Of a stretch of 64,000 bases of DNA, positions 53,656 to 64,000 are shown piece after piece. The stretch lies in contig OW051472.1 in assembly GCA_932521025.1 (NCBI GenBank), positions 1,674,001 to 1,738,000 on the forward strand, written 5' to 3'. Below the pieces are notes generated by a model. It saw only the letters and a program-made list of their open reading frames with translations. It was not told where the DNA came from and searched no databases. How positions within the stretch are numbered: the first letter of the stretch is position 1; each line of letters starts with the position of its first letter. This DNA comes from Oscheius onirici (lineage: Eukaryota > Nematoda > Chromadorea > Rhabditida > Rhabditidae). The position numbers and the translations under genes are program-made.

Positions 53656-55299
53656 ATGGAAAATGAGGAGCCACAGCCGTGTACCAGCTCAACCACTCAG
53701 ATTTTGAGACTGAAAATCAAGGCCAGTGACGACACAATTGTCGAGGTTGATGAAGACGTAGCATCACATAGCAACTACATCAAAAATAAGGTCAAGGTGA
53801 GGGTTCATATGGTTTTTTTCCTTTTTTTTATATCAAAAATCGGAACTGTAAAGGATGTAACGATCTACAGAAATGCGAAAATACTGTGGTACGTTCAATA
53901 GAGGACATTTTCGTAGTCTCTTTTTTCGTGGCGAGACCGATAAAAGTAGGATACTCAGTCAAGATTCTTGACTTGTTCTGAGCTGGTTTCTCCACGAAAA
54001 AAGCTGGGTTTTTCTAACAGGGAAAATGCATCAAGAAGTCTCAATTTTTTGCATTTTTTAACTGTAGACGCTGCTTTCAGTACATACGAAATGTTTATGG
54101 TCACCAATTCGTTTTCCCCCTCAAAAACAGATGACAAGACACTGTATGACACAAAATGTCAGAGCTTACTTGTAGACGGAGAAGCATAAAAAGTTTTTAA
54201 ATTTTAAAGCACTAGAAAATTGTCTGAACTTTCTAGGCTAGTCACACAGCGGTTCTAAGATTTTTCGAACATTACGATCTTGAATTGCTGACGTTCACTG
54301 TCCATTCATAAGAGTTGCCCTCGAAACTAAAAAAACTGAAATTTTCAGAGACTGAAGAAAGAAGAGCCCGACTACACATGGCTGGATCGTCCCATTCCTG
54401 TGAGGAAAGTTGATGGAAATACGATGAACAAGGTTTGTATTTGGCTTCGGGAAAACAAGAGACTGTAAAAGAACAACAAAAGAGCCTTATACGGACCTTA
54501 TGCAGCCATAAAGTTGAGTCTTTAGCATGTTTGCAACGAGAAATTTTGCTCGCATCTATGAGAAAAACATGTTCAGACTAGTTATGTTTGGAAGCTTTCT
54601 TGCTTCACTTATAGCATGTACTAGGTATAACCAAAATTACAATTACACACTCCGTTTTCAGATCTTCGAATGGTGCACCAAGCACCGTCATCAGGTGTAC
54701 ATCCCGAAGCAGCCGCATGAAGATCCGCGTATTACGCTGACCAAGGACGATCATCAGTACATGGACATGACTTCTGAGCAGCTTCTGGCTGTTCTAAATG
54801 TAGGTTTTTTTGGGGGATTTTCTTTGAAAATTTCTAGACTGGACTGGGGACAGAGAGACTGAGAGACGAAGGGTGGGAAAAAACTACAAATTTTCAGGGA
54901 GCCAACGATCTTGGAGTCCCCGGGATTGTGGACATCATTACCCAGAAGATTGCCGATATGGCCAAGGTTAGTAGCCTTTTCTTCATAAAATGTCCCGTGT
55001 GCTCGTTCAGAAAATTTCGTTAGTTCTGCTCAAAAAATCTTGGTAACTTTGTAGTTGTTTCACGTAATTCATATATACTGACGTACGTTCGAGAAACTAG
55101 TACCTAGGTTTTACAGTTTCCCCCATTTCGCATTTTAAAAATTTCCATTTCTCAGGGCAAGAGCGTCGAGGAAATCCGCGAAATTTACTGCCTCCATGAT
55201 GACGACGAGGATCCGAAAATTACTAGGAAGAAGAACAAGAAGAAGGTGGCTGCTGCCTTTGCCACCAAGTCGACTCCCGCCCTGACCAACAAGTCCTAA
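53656..55299 (+). CDS. skr-like: Skp1-related protein (SCF ubiquitin-ligase adaptor), divergent
   Basis: Five exons, 53656-53796, 54349-54432, 54662-54799, 54898-54966 and 55156-55299, give 191 residues. Skp1 links cullin-1 to F-box proteins. Visible are an N-terminal POZ-like half (ILRLKIKASDDTIVEVDEDV, IPVRKVDGNTMNKIFEWCTKHR) and the C-terminal Skp1 core (QLLAVLNGANDLGVPGIVDIITQKIADMAKGKSVEEIREIY, here quoted in parts). The usual C-terminal F-box-binding end with its Trp-Cys pair is missing, replaced by a basic KKNKKKVAAAFATKST tail. LAVLNGANDLGVPGI stands where LILAANYLDIKGL is expected. An acceptor-like TTTCCAG lies directly before the start, suggesting trans-splicing. Skr gene families are expanded and fast-evolving in nematodes. 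Confidence 0.85.
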
Positions 55300-55361
55300 C
55301 TTGTTTTTTTTCCCCTAAAACTTTTCCACTTCTACAACGAATTATCATGCCTTATTCAAGT

Positions 55362-55367
55362 AATAAA
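55362..55367 (+). terminator. AATAAA polyadenylation signal
   Basis: Canonical signal 63 bp after the Skp1-related stop codon. Confidence 0.65.
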
Positions 55368-56253
55368 CAGGGTTCAAAATTCATACTGTCTATGCGTTTC
55401 CTGGATTTAATTCCAGAAGATTTTGGAAAAACTTTCTCTGTCTCTCTGTCCCTGAAAAGCCGGGCTCTCCGCCCCGACCCCATCCTTTCCCCTTATCACA
55501 AAAATCGATAGTGACTGATAGATAAGAATAGTATTCGTTTTCTTCTACTTTTGTCTTCAACAGTTTTAGAATTTTAGAATGTTTTGTTGGTTAGCTATAT
55601 TTGGACAACTTGATATTTTTTATATAACCTTGTTTATTGAGTGATAGGTACAGAAGTTCGTACGCCGAGAAGAAAAATAGTGTTAGAACCGCAGGTTGTG
55701 CGAGCAGCCAATTTTTGTGCGAGCGCAAGATGACTTTTTGCCCGCATGAGTGCGCGAGCGTTCGCCCAACCCTGGTTAGAACCATCAGATGTTCCAACAG
55801 ACAGAACTTTTTGCTCAAGTTTTTTTAGTTTTCAAAATGTTTCTCTGACTGACTATAGTGCTCGCAATTGTATGTTTTCACTATCATGCAAGAATGAAGG
55901 CCAAACTTTCAAAAATTGTGACATTTTTGGTTCAAAAATTGTTTCGCCAAGTATTTATATCGTTTGAGCAATGTGACATTTAATTACATTTATTGTTCCG
56001 CTTTCAGTAAGAAAATCTCGAAAATGTTTCCTCAGTAGTATATCTTGTTCTATCTACTAGATCTATATCTACTTGATCTTCATGTCACTAAGTTTTCGTT
56101 GCTTCGGTGATTGTCACATCTGATTATTTACGGTTTTTTTCGCTCAGCACTTGCCATTTTTTGTTCCTTTTCCTAACACTGATACCCTTACAAGATTTGT
56201 ATTTTCAGCTTTTTCTCCAGTCTTCTTGTGATGTTCTAGAGCCAGACTACAAA
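55368..56253. other. intergenic; little recognised
   Basis: A short CTCTGTC tract at 55436-55455 and a GCGAGC-containing GC-richer patch at 55690-55770. No gene or strong repeat. The promoter of the next plus-strand gene should be here; an acceptor-like TTTTCAG at 56204-56210 precedes its start codon by about 45 bp. Confidence 0.4.
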
Positions 56254-59200
56254 ATGGTACGTTTTCCAACACAAAAAACAGTACAAAACTTTCAGAAATT
56301 TGTCATTTTCTTGGCTCTCATTGGACAAATTTTTGCATACGGAGATGTTGTGACAGGCTGTGATTCCAGATGTTCAATTGTTTTTGACAAGGTAACTTTT
56401 TAAACTTATTCATTTTTGCAAAGGAGACCGAGAAATCAGCACCGAACATTTAGTTTTTGCCATGAGTTTAGTGAAAAAAACAAAAAAAATAGTAGTATAC
56501 ATTGCGTACATTCCGTTTCACTGCTTCTTGGTACGCAATTTCTCGTGACCAAACGTACGTAACATTTCCACTTGTCAACGCCTCTACCTTGAACTTGTGT
56601 ATAAATCATTGGGGCTAACGGGACCCACCCGGCCGGCAGAGCCACCAAACCGGCAATCCTTCCGGGACCTAAACCGGGAATAGAAAGCACGGAAGGAAGT
56701 AAATCAGATAACTATTTCTAATCGCGTGCACTGGTAACATAGTGGTTTTGTGTTGGATGTGAAGCACTAATTTTTTGAAAACCAAAGACCAGATGAAAGT
56801 GTAAAAGAATGAATAAATCATTATTTGGCGTGAAATATCAGAGTGGATATAGTCTGGAAAGCTGTACTTTTCGAGCTGTTCTCTACCTACATTGAACACC
56901 TTAATTATACTCTGTCCAGAAGAAATTTGACCTGTTTCTACCGTAGTCTTTATATTTTGAACAGACTGTAGCAGCTTAGCGAGTTTTTGTCTTCATCTAC
57001 AGACAGACATCAATCGACGGCTCTAAGTCGGTAAAACATTCCTTGGAAAAAAGGCTAGAAGCAATGTTATTTTGAAAAAAAAAACCTCGTATCTTATAGA
57101 TTTCCTGAAGCAAAAACGCGAAAACGCTCAAAATCCCAAAAATATCTTTTGATAAACTAGCCGTGTTCAAGCTTTGGCAAAAAAAACCCTAAGATACTCG
57201 AATTTTCCAGAACCCGGACTGCTTGACTGCCGCCGTCGACTACCACACAAAGATCCTCTTCGGGAGCATGAGAAACTACGTTTCGGCACAGCTGAATGTG
57301 AGGAAATCCAGTCAAAACACGATTCCACTGACCAAAAATGACCTGATTCAGCAGACTGTCAGTGTCATGAGCACGGTAAGATTGATTCTTTTTCTTTGCT
57401 CAAAAGCTAGAGATTCAGGTGAGCCCGACGGACCAGTCTGATCAAAAGGACGTGCTCAGTGCCTCGGAAGCCCAGCCGATTGTGGATGCGCTGGTTGATA
57501 ATGTGGAGGTAAAATTTTTTTTTTGGACAAAATTAGTTTTTCGAGTAGAAATATAGGTTTTTAGGTATCGAACTTTTAGGTAAACTTTTCATCCTTGTCT
57601 AACAGGAACAAAGATACTGTTCCACCAACAAACTTTTAGGCACAAGACTCTTCCAAATTCTGGCCATTCTTCTGTCATCAGGGCTGTGAAAAGAGCAGTA
57701 CTTTGTTCCAAATCCTCACCATCTGCTCACTGGGCCTCAATGGTTTGTTTTTCCTGCTTGGAGGAACTTCCGTCGTTCTGAAGTAAGTCCTTTTTTGAAA
57801 TGAAAAACATGACACTGTAAAAACAAAAAGTACCAAAATGTGTTCACTTTATGTAAGGAGTGAAACAAAAAATGAATAGTAGTCAAGTTTGCAACTTTTG
57901 CGCTGACCTTTGCTGCTCAAAAATTATGAGAAGGATATCGGTTTTTTGAATGTTTGTATTTTGAAAAAAAAATTTGGCTTGGAAGCCGAAAATCACTATT
58001 TTTGAGAATTTTCGGTATTTTTTCACCGTTTACTAGTAATTCTGGCCTTTTTTTTCGAATTCTACATATTTTTAAACCGTACTTGCTGTCAAAATGACGA
58101 GAAAACAGCAAGTTTCAGGGCAATTTTGCTCAGAATGGCTTTCACTAAAACCGCCCAGAATCTTTGAAAAATGGCAATATTCTCCCGGTTTTGACATCAA
58201 GTAGGTATATTTCTACGCTGAGCTCAAAAGTGAAGTCAAAACTAGAAAAAATGAACCGGAAAACTGCTAAAACATAAAAATTGGATTAAATCGAATAAAA
58301 TCCGTCATTTTCCTATTTTCGTGCCGGGAACAAATTTGAAAGATACGCAGCTAAAGGTGGAATTTGTTGGCGAATATCCAATTTTGTGGGTCTCGAGAGG
58401 AAGAGCTAAAATCTTACGGTAATCCCTCTTCTTTTTTAACAGAACTTACAGGGTGGCCAGAAATTACGGTAACAGCAGGTGGGGCGCAATTTTTGCATTT
58501 TTTGAGTTTTTCTCAAATCATTTCTACATTTTCTTTGATGTATTTAGTTTTTCACATATTTTTGTATAAAATTAAAGCCTAGCATGTTACTTTTTTAAAA
58601 TTACAAAGACATCAGCACATCGAGGATCTATCATCCAGTTACATCGCGAACTCCTTCAGGCGTGTGAGATTGCTAGGCGTCTTAAAGTATCAAGAAAGCT
58701 CATACCTACTTCTATTCGGCGTATCAATGAGCTGGGAACAAATGCCGATCGTTTTGGGCGAGGAATATCTGCAACAGTTGTCACCAGAGCCAATATCAAG
58801 AAGGTACGCGCTAAGCTTCGATACGATCCACACTGAGTAAAGGTGAACAGCGCTTACTTTTCGGGTATTTTAAAGCATGAATTACTTCCCTGGGCTCAAA
58901 AGCACTTCGGTAATCGCCAATGGACGCTTCAACAAGACGGAGCTCCAGCTCACAGAGCGATATAACTGTCCAAACATAACTCTCAACAGTCTCTCTAGCC
59001 TTTCATCTCATTTCACGAGTGGCCCCCTTCTTCCCCTGGTCTCAATCCGATGGATTTCTCTGTCTGATCCCTTCTGGAATCGAAAGCATCCAAAAAACCC
59101 CATCCAAATGTGGATTCCCTGAAGAGAGCACTGCTCAACAAGGTGGACTGCGTCTATCTACACGCCACGGTCAACTTCGTCCTCGGGCCTCTTCGAGCCT

Positions 59201-59614
59201 GTGTCGACGCAGATGGCGGCCATTTTGAGACGTAAACGTGTTCCTTGTTCAGAATTTTGTGATAAACATTTCTATATATCTCAAATTGCCATATCACGTT
59301 TTCCTTGCTTAGTTGGAGCTTGTTACCGCGTTACCGTAATTACTGGCCACCCTGTAATGTCAAGCTGATCGAAAGTTTGAGTCTTCGAAACAAGAAATTC
59401 AAAATTTTCAGTAAAAAGTTATATACAGTGGGACTTTTCTCGATTCAATCTTGTCTATGGACAATTTGGAGAAATCCCACAATCAGCTATAAACCAGGTC
59501 CCTTGTAAAAACAGTTACTTTTTCAGCTATTGGAAGGATATCAAGTACGCCAGGACGAAGAAGGATCTGACGCTAATAACTCCTGTTCCTACTTCAAATG
59601 GACATGCTAACTAA
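56254..59614 (+). CDS. single-pass type I membrane protein, function unknown
   Basis: Six exons give 194 residues in phase: 56254-56256 (the ATG alone), 56296-56391, 57211-57375, 57419-57508, 57640-57782 and 59527-59614. After the lone Met, exon 2 supplies a signal peptide (KFVIFLALIGQIFA). A short extracellular part follows with Cys residues (GCDSRCS, NPDCLTAAVDYH, FFCHQGCEK). A hydrophobic segment near 142-168 (LFQILTICSLGLNGLFFLL) is followed by a basic cytoplasmic tail (YWKDIKYARTKKD). I recognise no family. The 39-nt first intron directly after the start codon and the in-phase signal peptide argue strongly for this model. The last intron (1.74 kb) was inflated by a Tc1/mariner insertion. 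Confidence 0.8.
58449..59354 (+). mobile_element. dead Tc1/mariner transposon
   Basis: Terminal inverted repeats CAGGGTGGCCAGAAATTACG and its near-complement CGTAATTACTGGCCACCCTG end at TA on both sides (58447-58448 and 59355-59356), the Tc1/mariner target duplication. The interior reads, across frame breaks, as transposase pieces. An HTH-like region contains EIARRLKVSRKL and ANIKKVRAKLRYDP. The second catalytic Asp region has WTLQQDGAPAHRA. The third region has PPSSPDLNPMDFSV then HPNVDSLKRALLNKVD. At about 906 bp it is shorter than the ~1.3 kb family norm; the first catalytic Asp region is deleted near 58840. It sits in the last intron of the membrane-protein gene. Confidence 0.88.
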
Positions 59615-61141
59615 AAAAATTTGATCTCACAGAGAATGAAATGAAAATTCCTACTTGTTTTCTTCTTCCTCCAGTTACCCACTTTTGGGAATCAAACTAC
59701 CGGAATAATTAGATTAGATGGCGGGGGAACTTATGCATAGCTACTCGAAAAATTAGTTAGGAATTTAGAAAACACCAGCCGGCTTCGCCGCCTGTCGGCG
59801 GTTTTTTTTACTTATGTTTTCTTCTGATCCCTTCTGCTCCCTCCCCCAGTCAACCAATCTCTTCTGCTCCCTTCTGTGGTCCGCCGCAATCGAAATCGTG
59901 AAGCACGTCTTGACAACTCTTTCGTTGCCGTTTTTTTCTTTGCGGCTAGAAAAAATTAAGATGGTTCTTCCGTCCCAACTTTTTAGGTTATTGGATTGAA
60001 TAAAATGAGGAACTCTCTGCTTCGTCGACTATTGTGAAAGCGTCAAGAAGGTGGTAAAAACTATAGAAAACAACCCCAACTCGATGTCAATTGAACTTCG
60101 AGAAGACATCTTTCCATTCAATGAAGGCACTTCCGCTTCAACATTTCCAAGGAGACGGAGATGAACGAGCTTTGAAGACTGGTCGTTCGTGCCCGTCCCG
60201 GTTCTCATTCCCTCTGAAAATCTTTGGCAGAGAAGAACTATCGTACAAAAAAACGTACTGGACATAAATCATAGCCAGCTAATAGACGGAACTATAGAAA
60301 AAGACTAAACCAGAATGTTGAAGTCTTCCTTCGTCGTCAAGGAATCCGGAAAGAAATGTGTAAAGACCATGGAAGAATAGTGCAGCGTCGATCCGGATGA
60401 GAATTGTTCTTCTTCTAAAGACTGTAGCTCGTCGGTAGCAATATCATGTCATGTCAACGGCCTATCTACCAAAGATGTCTGGAATTCCTTGAACGGCTTC
60501 CTAAAGTCTCAAATGGAATCGGTTGACGGGTGCTTGAAAAAAAGAAAAGACTGGAAACATAGCGCCAGTGCAGGTTTTGTGTTGGATGTGAAGCATTACT
60601 TTTTTGAAAACCAAGATTAGCTGAAAGTGTAGAAGAATCTTTTTTGACTCTAATAAATAGTTTATAAGAGCTCTAAACTATCTAAAGTCTGTGGTGGACT
60701 GTTTGTTTGTTTGACCGGGACCGCAAATGGCCGCGACAAGTCAGAAATTGTCAGGATTAGAGTCACTTTTAAATTTGGAGCGGAAGCAGTTAGTGGGTAG
60801 ATCCTATTCTTGCCCCCCACCCCAGATCAACTTTTTCTGCTTCTTTTTTGTTGAAAAAGTTGTTCTAGACGTTGAACAACATTTTAGACGGAAAATCCCG
60901 AGAAAAATGCCATGTTTACAACGGTAAGATAAGTTTCTTTCCGTTATTACGATGTTTTTGAAACTTTTTAACATTTTCAAAACTCACGTTCTTTTCTCTA
61001 AAACTAACTCCAGTATTACTAGCCGGAGAAATTATTTTTTTGAAAGTGTCCAAAAACAAAAATAGATCTGTGCTAATCGAGTGAGACTCCTGATCGGAAC
61101 TGTCGCTAGTTTTCGTCTACGCATATTGAATTGAAATAAAT
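59615..61141. other. intergenic: second copy of the 14926-type repeat and decayed coding-like DNA
   Basis: 60565-61060 matches 14926-15700 in the same orientation (GCCAGTGCAGGTTTTGTGTT, AAACTATCTAAAGTCTGTGG, CGACAAGTCAGAAATTGTC). 60020-60540 has scattered protein-like stretches broken by stops (KKVVKTIENNPNSMSIELRE, for instance) that may be another decayed transposase. A GC-rich GCCGGCTTCGCCGCC...GGCGG hairpin lies near 59777. No gene is called. Confidence 0.5.
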
Positions 61142-61254
61142 TTACTGAGCCAGGGAGCTGTGAAAGTGAAAGTAGATCTCTGGAATCTCCACTTTCGGCT
61201 CGGTCGACTCGTTCGCATCCTTGTTCGGCTCCTTCGGCTCCTTTTCCTTTCTTT
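61142..61254 (-). pseudogene. possible orphan last exon, charged C-terminus
   Basis: A TTTAG acceptor is followed by a frame of 37 codons ending in TAA. Codon use is strongly GAG/AAG/CCG-biased (KEKEPKEPNKDANESTEP, then VEIPEIYFHFHSSLAQ). No upstream exon could be found on the minus strand among the repeats, so it may be the surviving end of a disrupted gene. Weak call. Confidence 0.3.
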
Positions 61255-61262
61255 CTAAAGTC

Positions 61263-62145
61263 ACGGCTAAAGTCACCCCACCCCCCTCAAAAAAGCGGTC
61301 TTTAGAACCTAGATATTGCTGTTGTTCCTTTCAAAGGACCACATTTCTTGTTGTGACATGTTTACCTCCCTCCCTTTCGAAAGAATGTATTTTTACAGCC
61401 CGCGCATGTTATTATTCAAGTCACATCGGGCTCTAGGGAAAGCAGTAAACAGTTTGGCGCGCTGTTTACAACCTAACCTGGCCTGGCCTGGCCGGACAGG
61501 CCAGATTGGCGCGCCGGTTACAACCTGGCTCGGCTTGGCCCAACCTGGCCAGCGCGACTTTTTCGGCCAGGTTTGCCATCCCTGGTGGTACTGTCTGTGT
61601 CCCAATACTGCGTCCCAATACAACCGATCTCTTCTGATCTCTTTTATCCCTTCCCCTGTCAACAGATCTCATTTGATCCCTTCCCCAGTTAGACATGGCT
61701 GTCAGGCCGGGCCCAGGCCTGGAAATGCCGGCCTGGGGGCCGGTCCGGAAGAGAATTTTGGTATTTCTCGATCAAAAAGGGTATTTTTTGGTCAATTTTA
61801 GAAAAAAAGTGGAACTATAAAACCAATCAATAACTTTCTGATATTGATGTCTAAATTATGCAAAAAATTCATTCTAACAAGGGTACCTTCATTTTTGGTT
61901 TCCCCTACCCACTACTAAGTCCAGAAACCAGGCCTGGGCCTGGCCTAGACCATGCCAGCAGGACCAGGCCTGAAAGTTCCGGCCTGGCCTGGCCCGGAGC
62001 CATGTCTATCCCCAGTAAACCGATCTCTTATGATCTTTTTTCCGGCTATCCGATCTCTCTCTCAACAGATCAATCGGTGCCTCCTAAAATAGCGATAGAG
62101 TAGTTATATAGACGAAGAACAAAATTCTAATGTACGATTGAGAAG
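61263..62145. repeat. GGCCTGG-rich and TCTTCTGATCCCTTCCCC-type repeats
   Basis: GGCCTGGCCTGGCC-type units with GGCGCGCC occur at 61440-61570 and again at 61700-61745 and 61930-62000, on both strands. Units like AGATCTCTTCTGATCCCTTC alternate with CCCCAGT/CAACAG at 59825-59880, 61620-61690 and 62010-62070. Nothing coding is supported. Confidence 0.65.
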
Positions 62146-62572
62146 TTTCAGTACTTTTATGATACATGCAACTATATTATTGTTATCGACATTATCCCAA
62201 TATTGATTGCTTTCAGTATAACACATTGTTAATGTCTATTACTCTTAAATATAACTCAACAAGCGAAAAAGCAAACATGTCGTCAAAATAGCGCCGTGGC
62301 TGCATTTTCACGCAAACTGTCGAAGTCATTGCCACCATCTGGCCTCTTTCTTAGGCAGTACATTGTTTTGCTCCATAACGAGCTTTGTCCAGTACTCGAC
62401 TTAAGTATGAAGAGGAGAAAAGGGACGTTTTTGCTTCAAATAGACTAGATAAAAAGGCAATAAAATTCTTCCCAATAAAAAATACAGCTATTGTTTGTTT
62501 CAAAAAGGTTATCCTTTGCCAATATACAATAATAATAAAATAGTTGCATGTATCATAAAAGTACCAAAGTTT
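62146..62572. repeat. inverted-repeat element, ~40-bp ends
   Basis: GTACTTTTATGATACATGCAAC near 62152 is mirrored by GTTGCATGTATCATAAAAGTAC near 62544, with GAAGTTTC/GAAACTTTG beyond. The interior of about 340 bp has no gene. Confidence 0.8.
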
Positions 62573-62705
62573 CCTGTAACACAGAGTATATAACTCATCT
62601 AACTTTTAGATATCTTTCTTTACTAAAGTGCAACGGTGTCCGTCTGTCTGTCTGTCGTGGTGTCCGCACAGTTGTCGAGACTAGCGTAACATGTCGTTTT
62701 GTCAC

Positions 62706-63161
62706 GTTAAAGGGACAGTCTCATTATAGCCGTGCAGGGGAAATAGGCCAACTGCGTGGCGGGACCCACTGCAAATTTCATTTTTGAAAAAAAGTAGTGT
62801 AGAACGAGAAAAACGCTCATTTTTTTGTTTTTTACTTGTTTTCAATCGAGTTATCATCGAAAATTACCCCTAAAATGAGTGGTGGAACGCTAAAATTAGT
62901 GGAAAATTGACCGAAATAGACATAAAATCGCTTTTTGGCCAAAATTTCTAGTTTCGCCTATTTCGGTCAATTTTCCACTAATTTAAGCGTTCCACCACTC
63001 ATTTTAGGGGTAATTTTCGATGATAAGTCGATTGAAAACAAGTAAAAAACGAAAAAATGAGTGTAAACACCATAAAAAGGCAAAAATGCAATTTGTCGTG
63101 GGTTTCGCCACGAAGTTGCCTGATTTCCCCTGGAGGCCCATAATGAGACTGTCCCTTTAAC
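62706..63161. repeat. palindromic MITE with TTAAAGGGACAGTCTCATTAT ends
   Basis: Left end TTAAAGGGACAGTCTCATTA, right end TAATGAGACTGTCCCTTTAA. Inner arms (GAGTGGTGGAACGCTAAA...GTGGAAAATTGACCGAAATA) are mirrored around 62930. Related shorter copies lie at 45462-45620 and 45855-45950. A TTAA-type flank would fit piggyBac-like MITEs, which is a guess. Confidence 0.85.
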
Positions 63162-63242
63162 GGTTGGCTGAAACAGGAAGGAAACAAGAATCTAACCCGT
63201 CTCTCGCCAGTCGCAGAAGCCGTCAAAAGAGCTCTCCGTACC
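63162..63242 (+). CDS. possible isolated exon
   Basis: A short open frame abutting the MITE (WLKQEGNKNLTRLSPVAEAV...ALRT) ends at a good GTGAGT donor. The next acceptor in phase is not obvious; it could be an upstream exon of the gene at the right edge, whose 5' end I cannot fix. Weak call. Confidence 0.25.
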
Positions 63243-63634
63243 GTGAGTACTTTCTTTTTTCTGCAAAACTATCTTGTTTGAAGCTTTAAAAAACCAAAAT
63301 TCTGTGCTGAAGAATAAATGGCAAGCGGAAGTTACCTTCGTTGTTAGTCGTCAAAAATTTTTAGGTGACGGGTCAAAGGTCAAAACTTCCAAAAAACGAG
63401 ACCAAAGTTGATAACTCCAACACAAACAAACGCTCATTTTCTGATTATCAAACCCATGACCAACCACATTATCGTCAGTTTGATTAGCTCTCTGGTATTC
63501 TGTACGCTCTCGGTTCGTTTATATTCGCAGTCCCCAGAAAGACTCGATCGTTTCCGCTCAGTCTCTACTTCTCCTCTCCTTCAGAACGGTCGTTTTGGGA
63601 GAAGAATGGGAGTGTACACTGCAATGCTTCTTCT

Positions 63635-64000
63635 ATGTTTCTCGGAAACGCAATGGCCTGTAGTCCGGCTAAGAAAGTTCCCGGTTTGAACGTTTTTGTA
63701 TCTCAAAACCCCGAATTTAGTTCCAGAACCTTATCCGATCGTGCCTCTAGAATATCTGGAACCACTTCCAGGCATTCCGTGCCAAATTCTCAATAGAACA
63801 ATGAATGCAAAATTCCTAGACGGAACTCCAGAAGAGCAGGCTGCTATCAGGAATGATCCGAGCACATCTTGTCCAGGTAGAAACTCATAAAAATTCGGTC
63901 AGAGATATTCAGAACCAAAAACTGAGGATGCTGTACTCCGCGCTGATCGTACTTCGGATCCCGCTATCAAAACAGCAGCCACTGCACACAACGAGACGGA
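63635..64000 (+). CDS. 5' part of a gene running off the window, function unknown
   Basis: Exons ending at 63683, 63721-63876 and 63913 onward (past the window edge) join in phase. The frame reads ...MFLGNAMACSPAKKVPG, then VPEPYPIVPLEYLEPLPGIP, then NRTMNAKFLDGTPEEQAA and EPKTEDAVLRADRTSDPAIK. The intron lengths are 37 and 36 nt. The first Met used here is at 63635, but the frame is open upstream to about 63500, so an earlier spliced start is possible (an ATG with a hydrophobic start lies at 63457, but joins in the wrong frame with the nearest acceptor). No family recognised; Pro-rich in its second exon. Confidence 0.5.

Noticed and set aside
1-64000. CRISPR arrays, operons, bacterial promoters or rRNA genes
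   Set aside because: No regularly spaced identical short repeats, no rRNA sequence, and all well-supported genes are interrupted by spliceosomal introns.

Overview
The window is eukaryotic and reads like a nematode, probably a chromadorean; this is an inference. The reasons are intron-split genes with short GT...AG introns, many of only 34-43 nt, nearly all ending in TTTTCAG/TTTCCAG-like acceptors. Acceptor-like sites also lie just upstream of several start codons, as in trans-spliced genes. The gene families fit too: a CK1/TTBK-like kinase, twin-domain C-type lectins and a divergent Skp1-related protein. It is AT-rich chromosomal sequence crowded with fold-back elements. No bacterial, viral or organellar gene blocks were seen.

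Layout, left to right. 1-4.05 kb has no convincing gene and is dominated by a ~2.4 kb degenerate palindrome. 4.36-7.83 kb (+) is a small secreted, probably GPI-anchored cysteine-containing protein. Convergent to it, 8.0-16.1 kb (-) is an alpha-carbonic anhydrase whose usual N-terminus is replaced by a ~70-residue basic, SPKK-bearing tail; its 4.45 kb first intron is full of repeats. 19.65-22.44 kb (+) encodes a 735-residue protein with two tandem P-loop GTPase domains. A broken fragment of a DHX8/PRP22-type splicing helicase follows at 22.6-23.2 kb (-). A CK1-superfamily kinase lies at 23.8-25.15 kb (+), then a tiny two-exon ORF and a reverse-transcriptase remnant. 27.0-30.9 kb is a C-type lectin cluster in inverted arrangement: one intact gene, one copy with a single-base frameshift and two deletion-riddled copies.

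31.2-50.2 kb (-) is one large gene. I assembled 21 exons with consistent phases into 1312 residues. It has an N-terminal globular part that may be LOTUS-like, a tandem duplication of an exon pair, and a long charged, disordered C-terminal half; its introns carry many fold-back elements. 50.2-53.6 kb is repeats. 53.66-55.3 kb (+) is a Skp1-related gene. 56.25-59.61 kb (+) is a single-pass membrane protein whose start codon is alone in its exon and whose last intron carries a dead Tc1/mariner element. 59.6-63.2 kb is repeats, and a gene running off the right edge starts near 63.6 kb.

The genes are functionally unrelated: secreted lectin-type proteins, carbonic anhydrase, GTPase, kinase, ubiquitin-ligase adaptor and a possible germ-granule scaffold. 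What ties the window together is its architecture: very small introns, and palindromic or inverted DNA at every scale, from 50-bp hairpins to 2.4 kb arms and an inverted gene pair. Coordinates of spliced genes were derived by hand from splice signals and reading-frame phase and have not been checked against transcripts.
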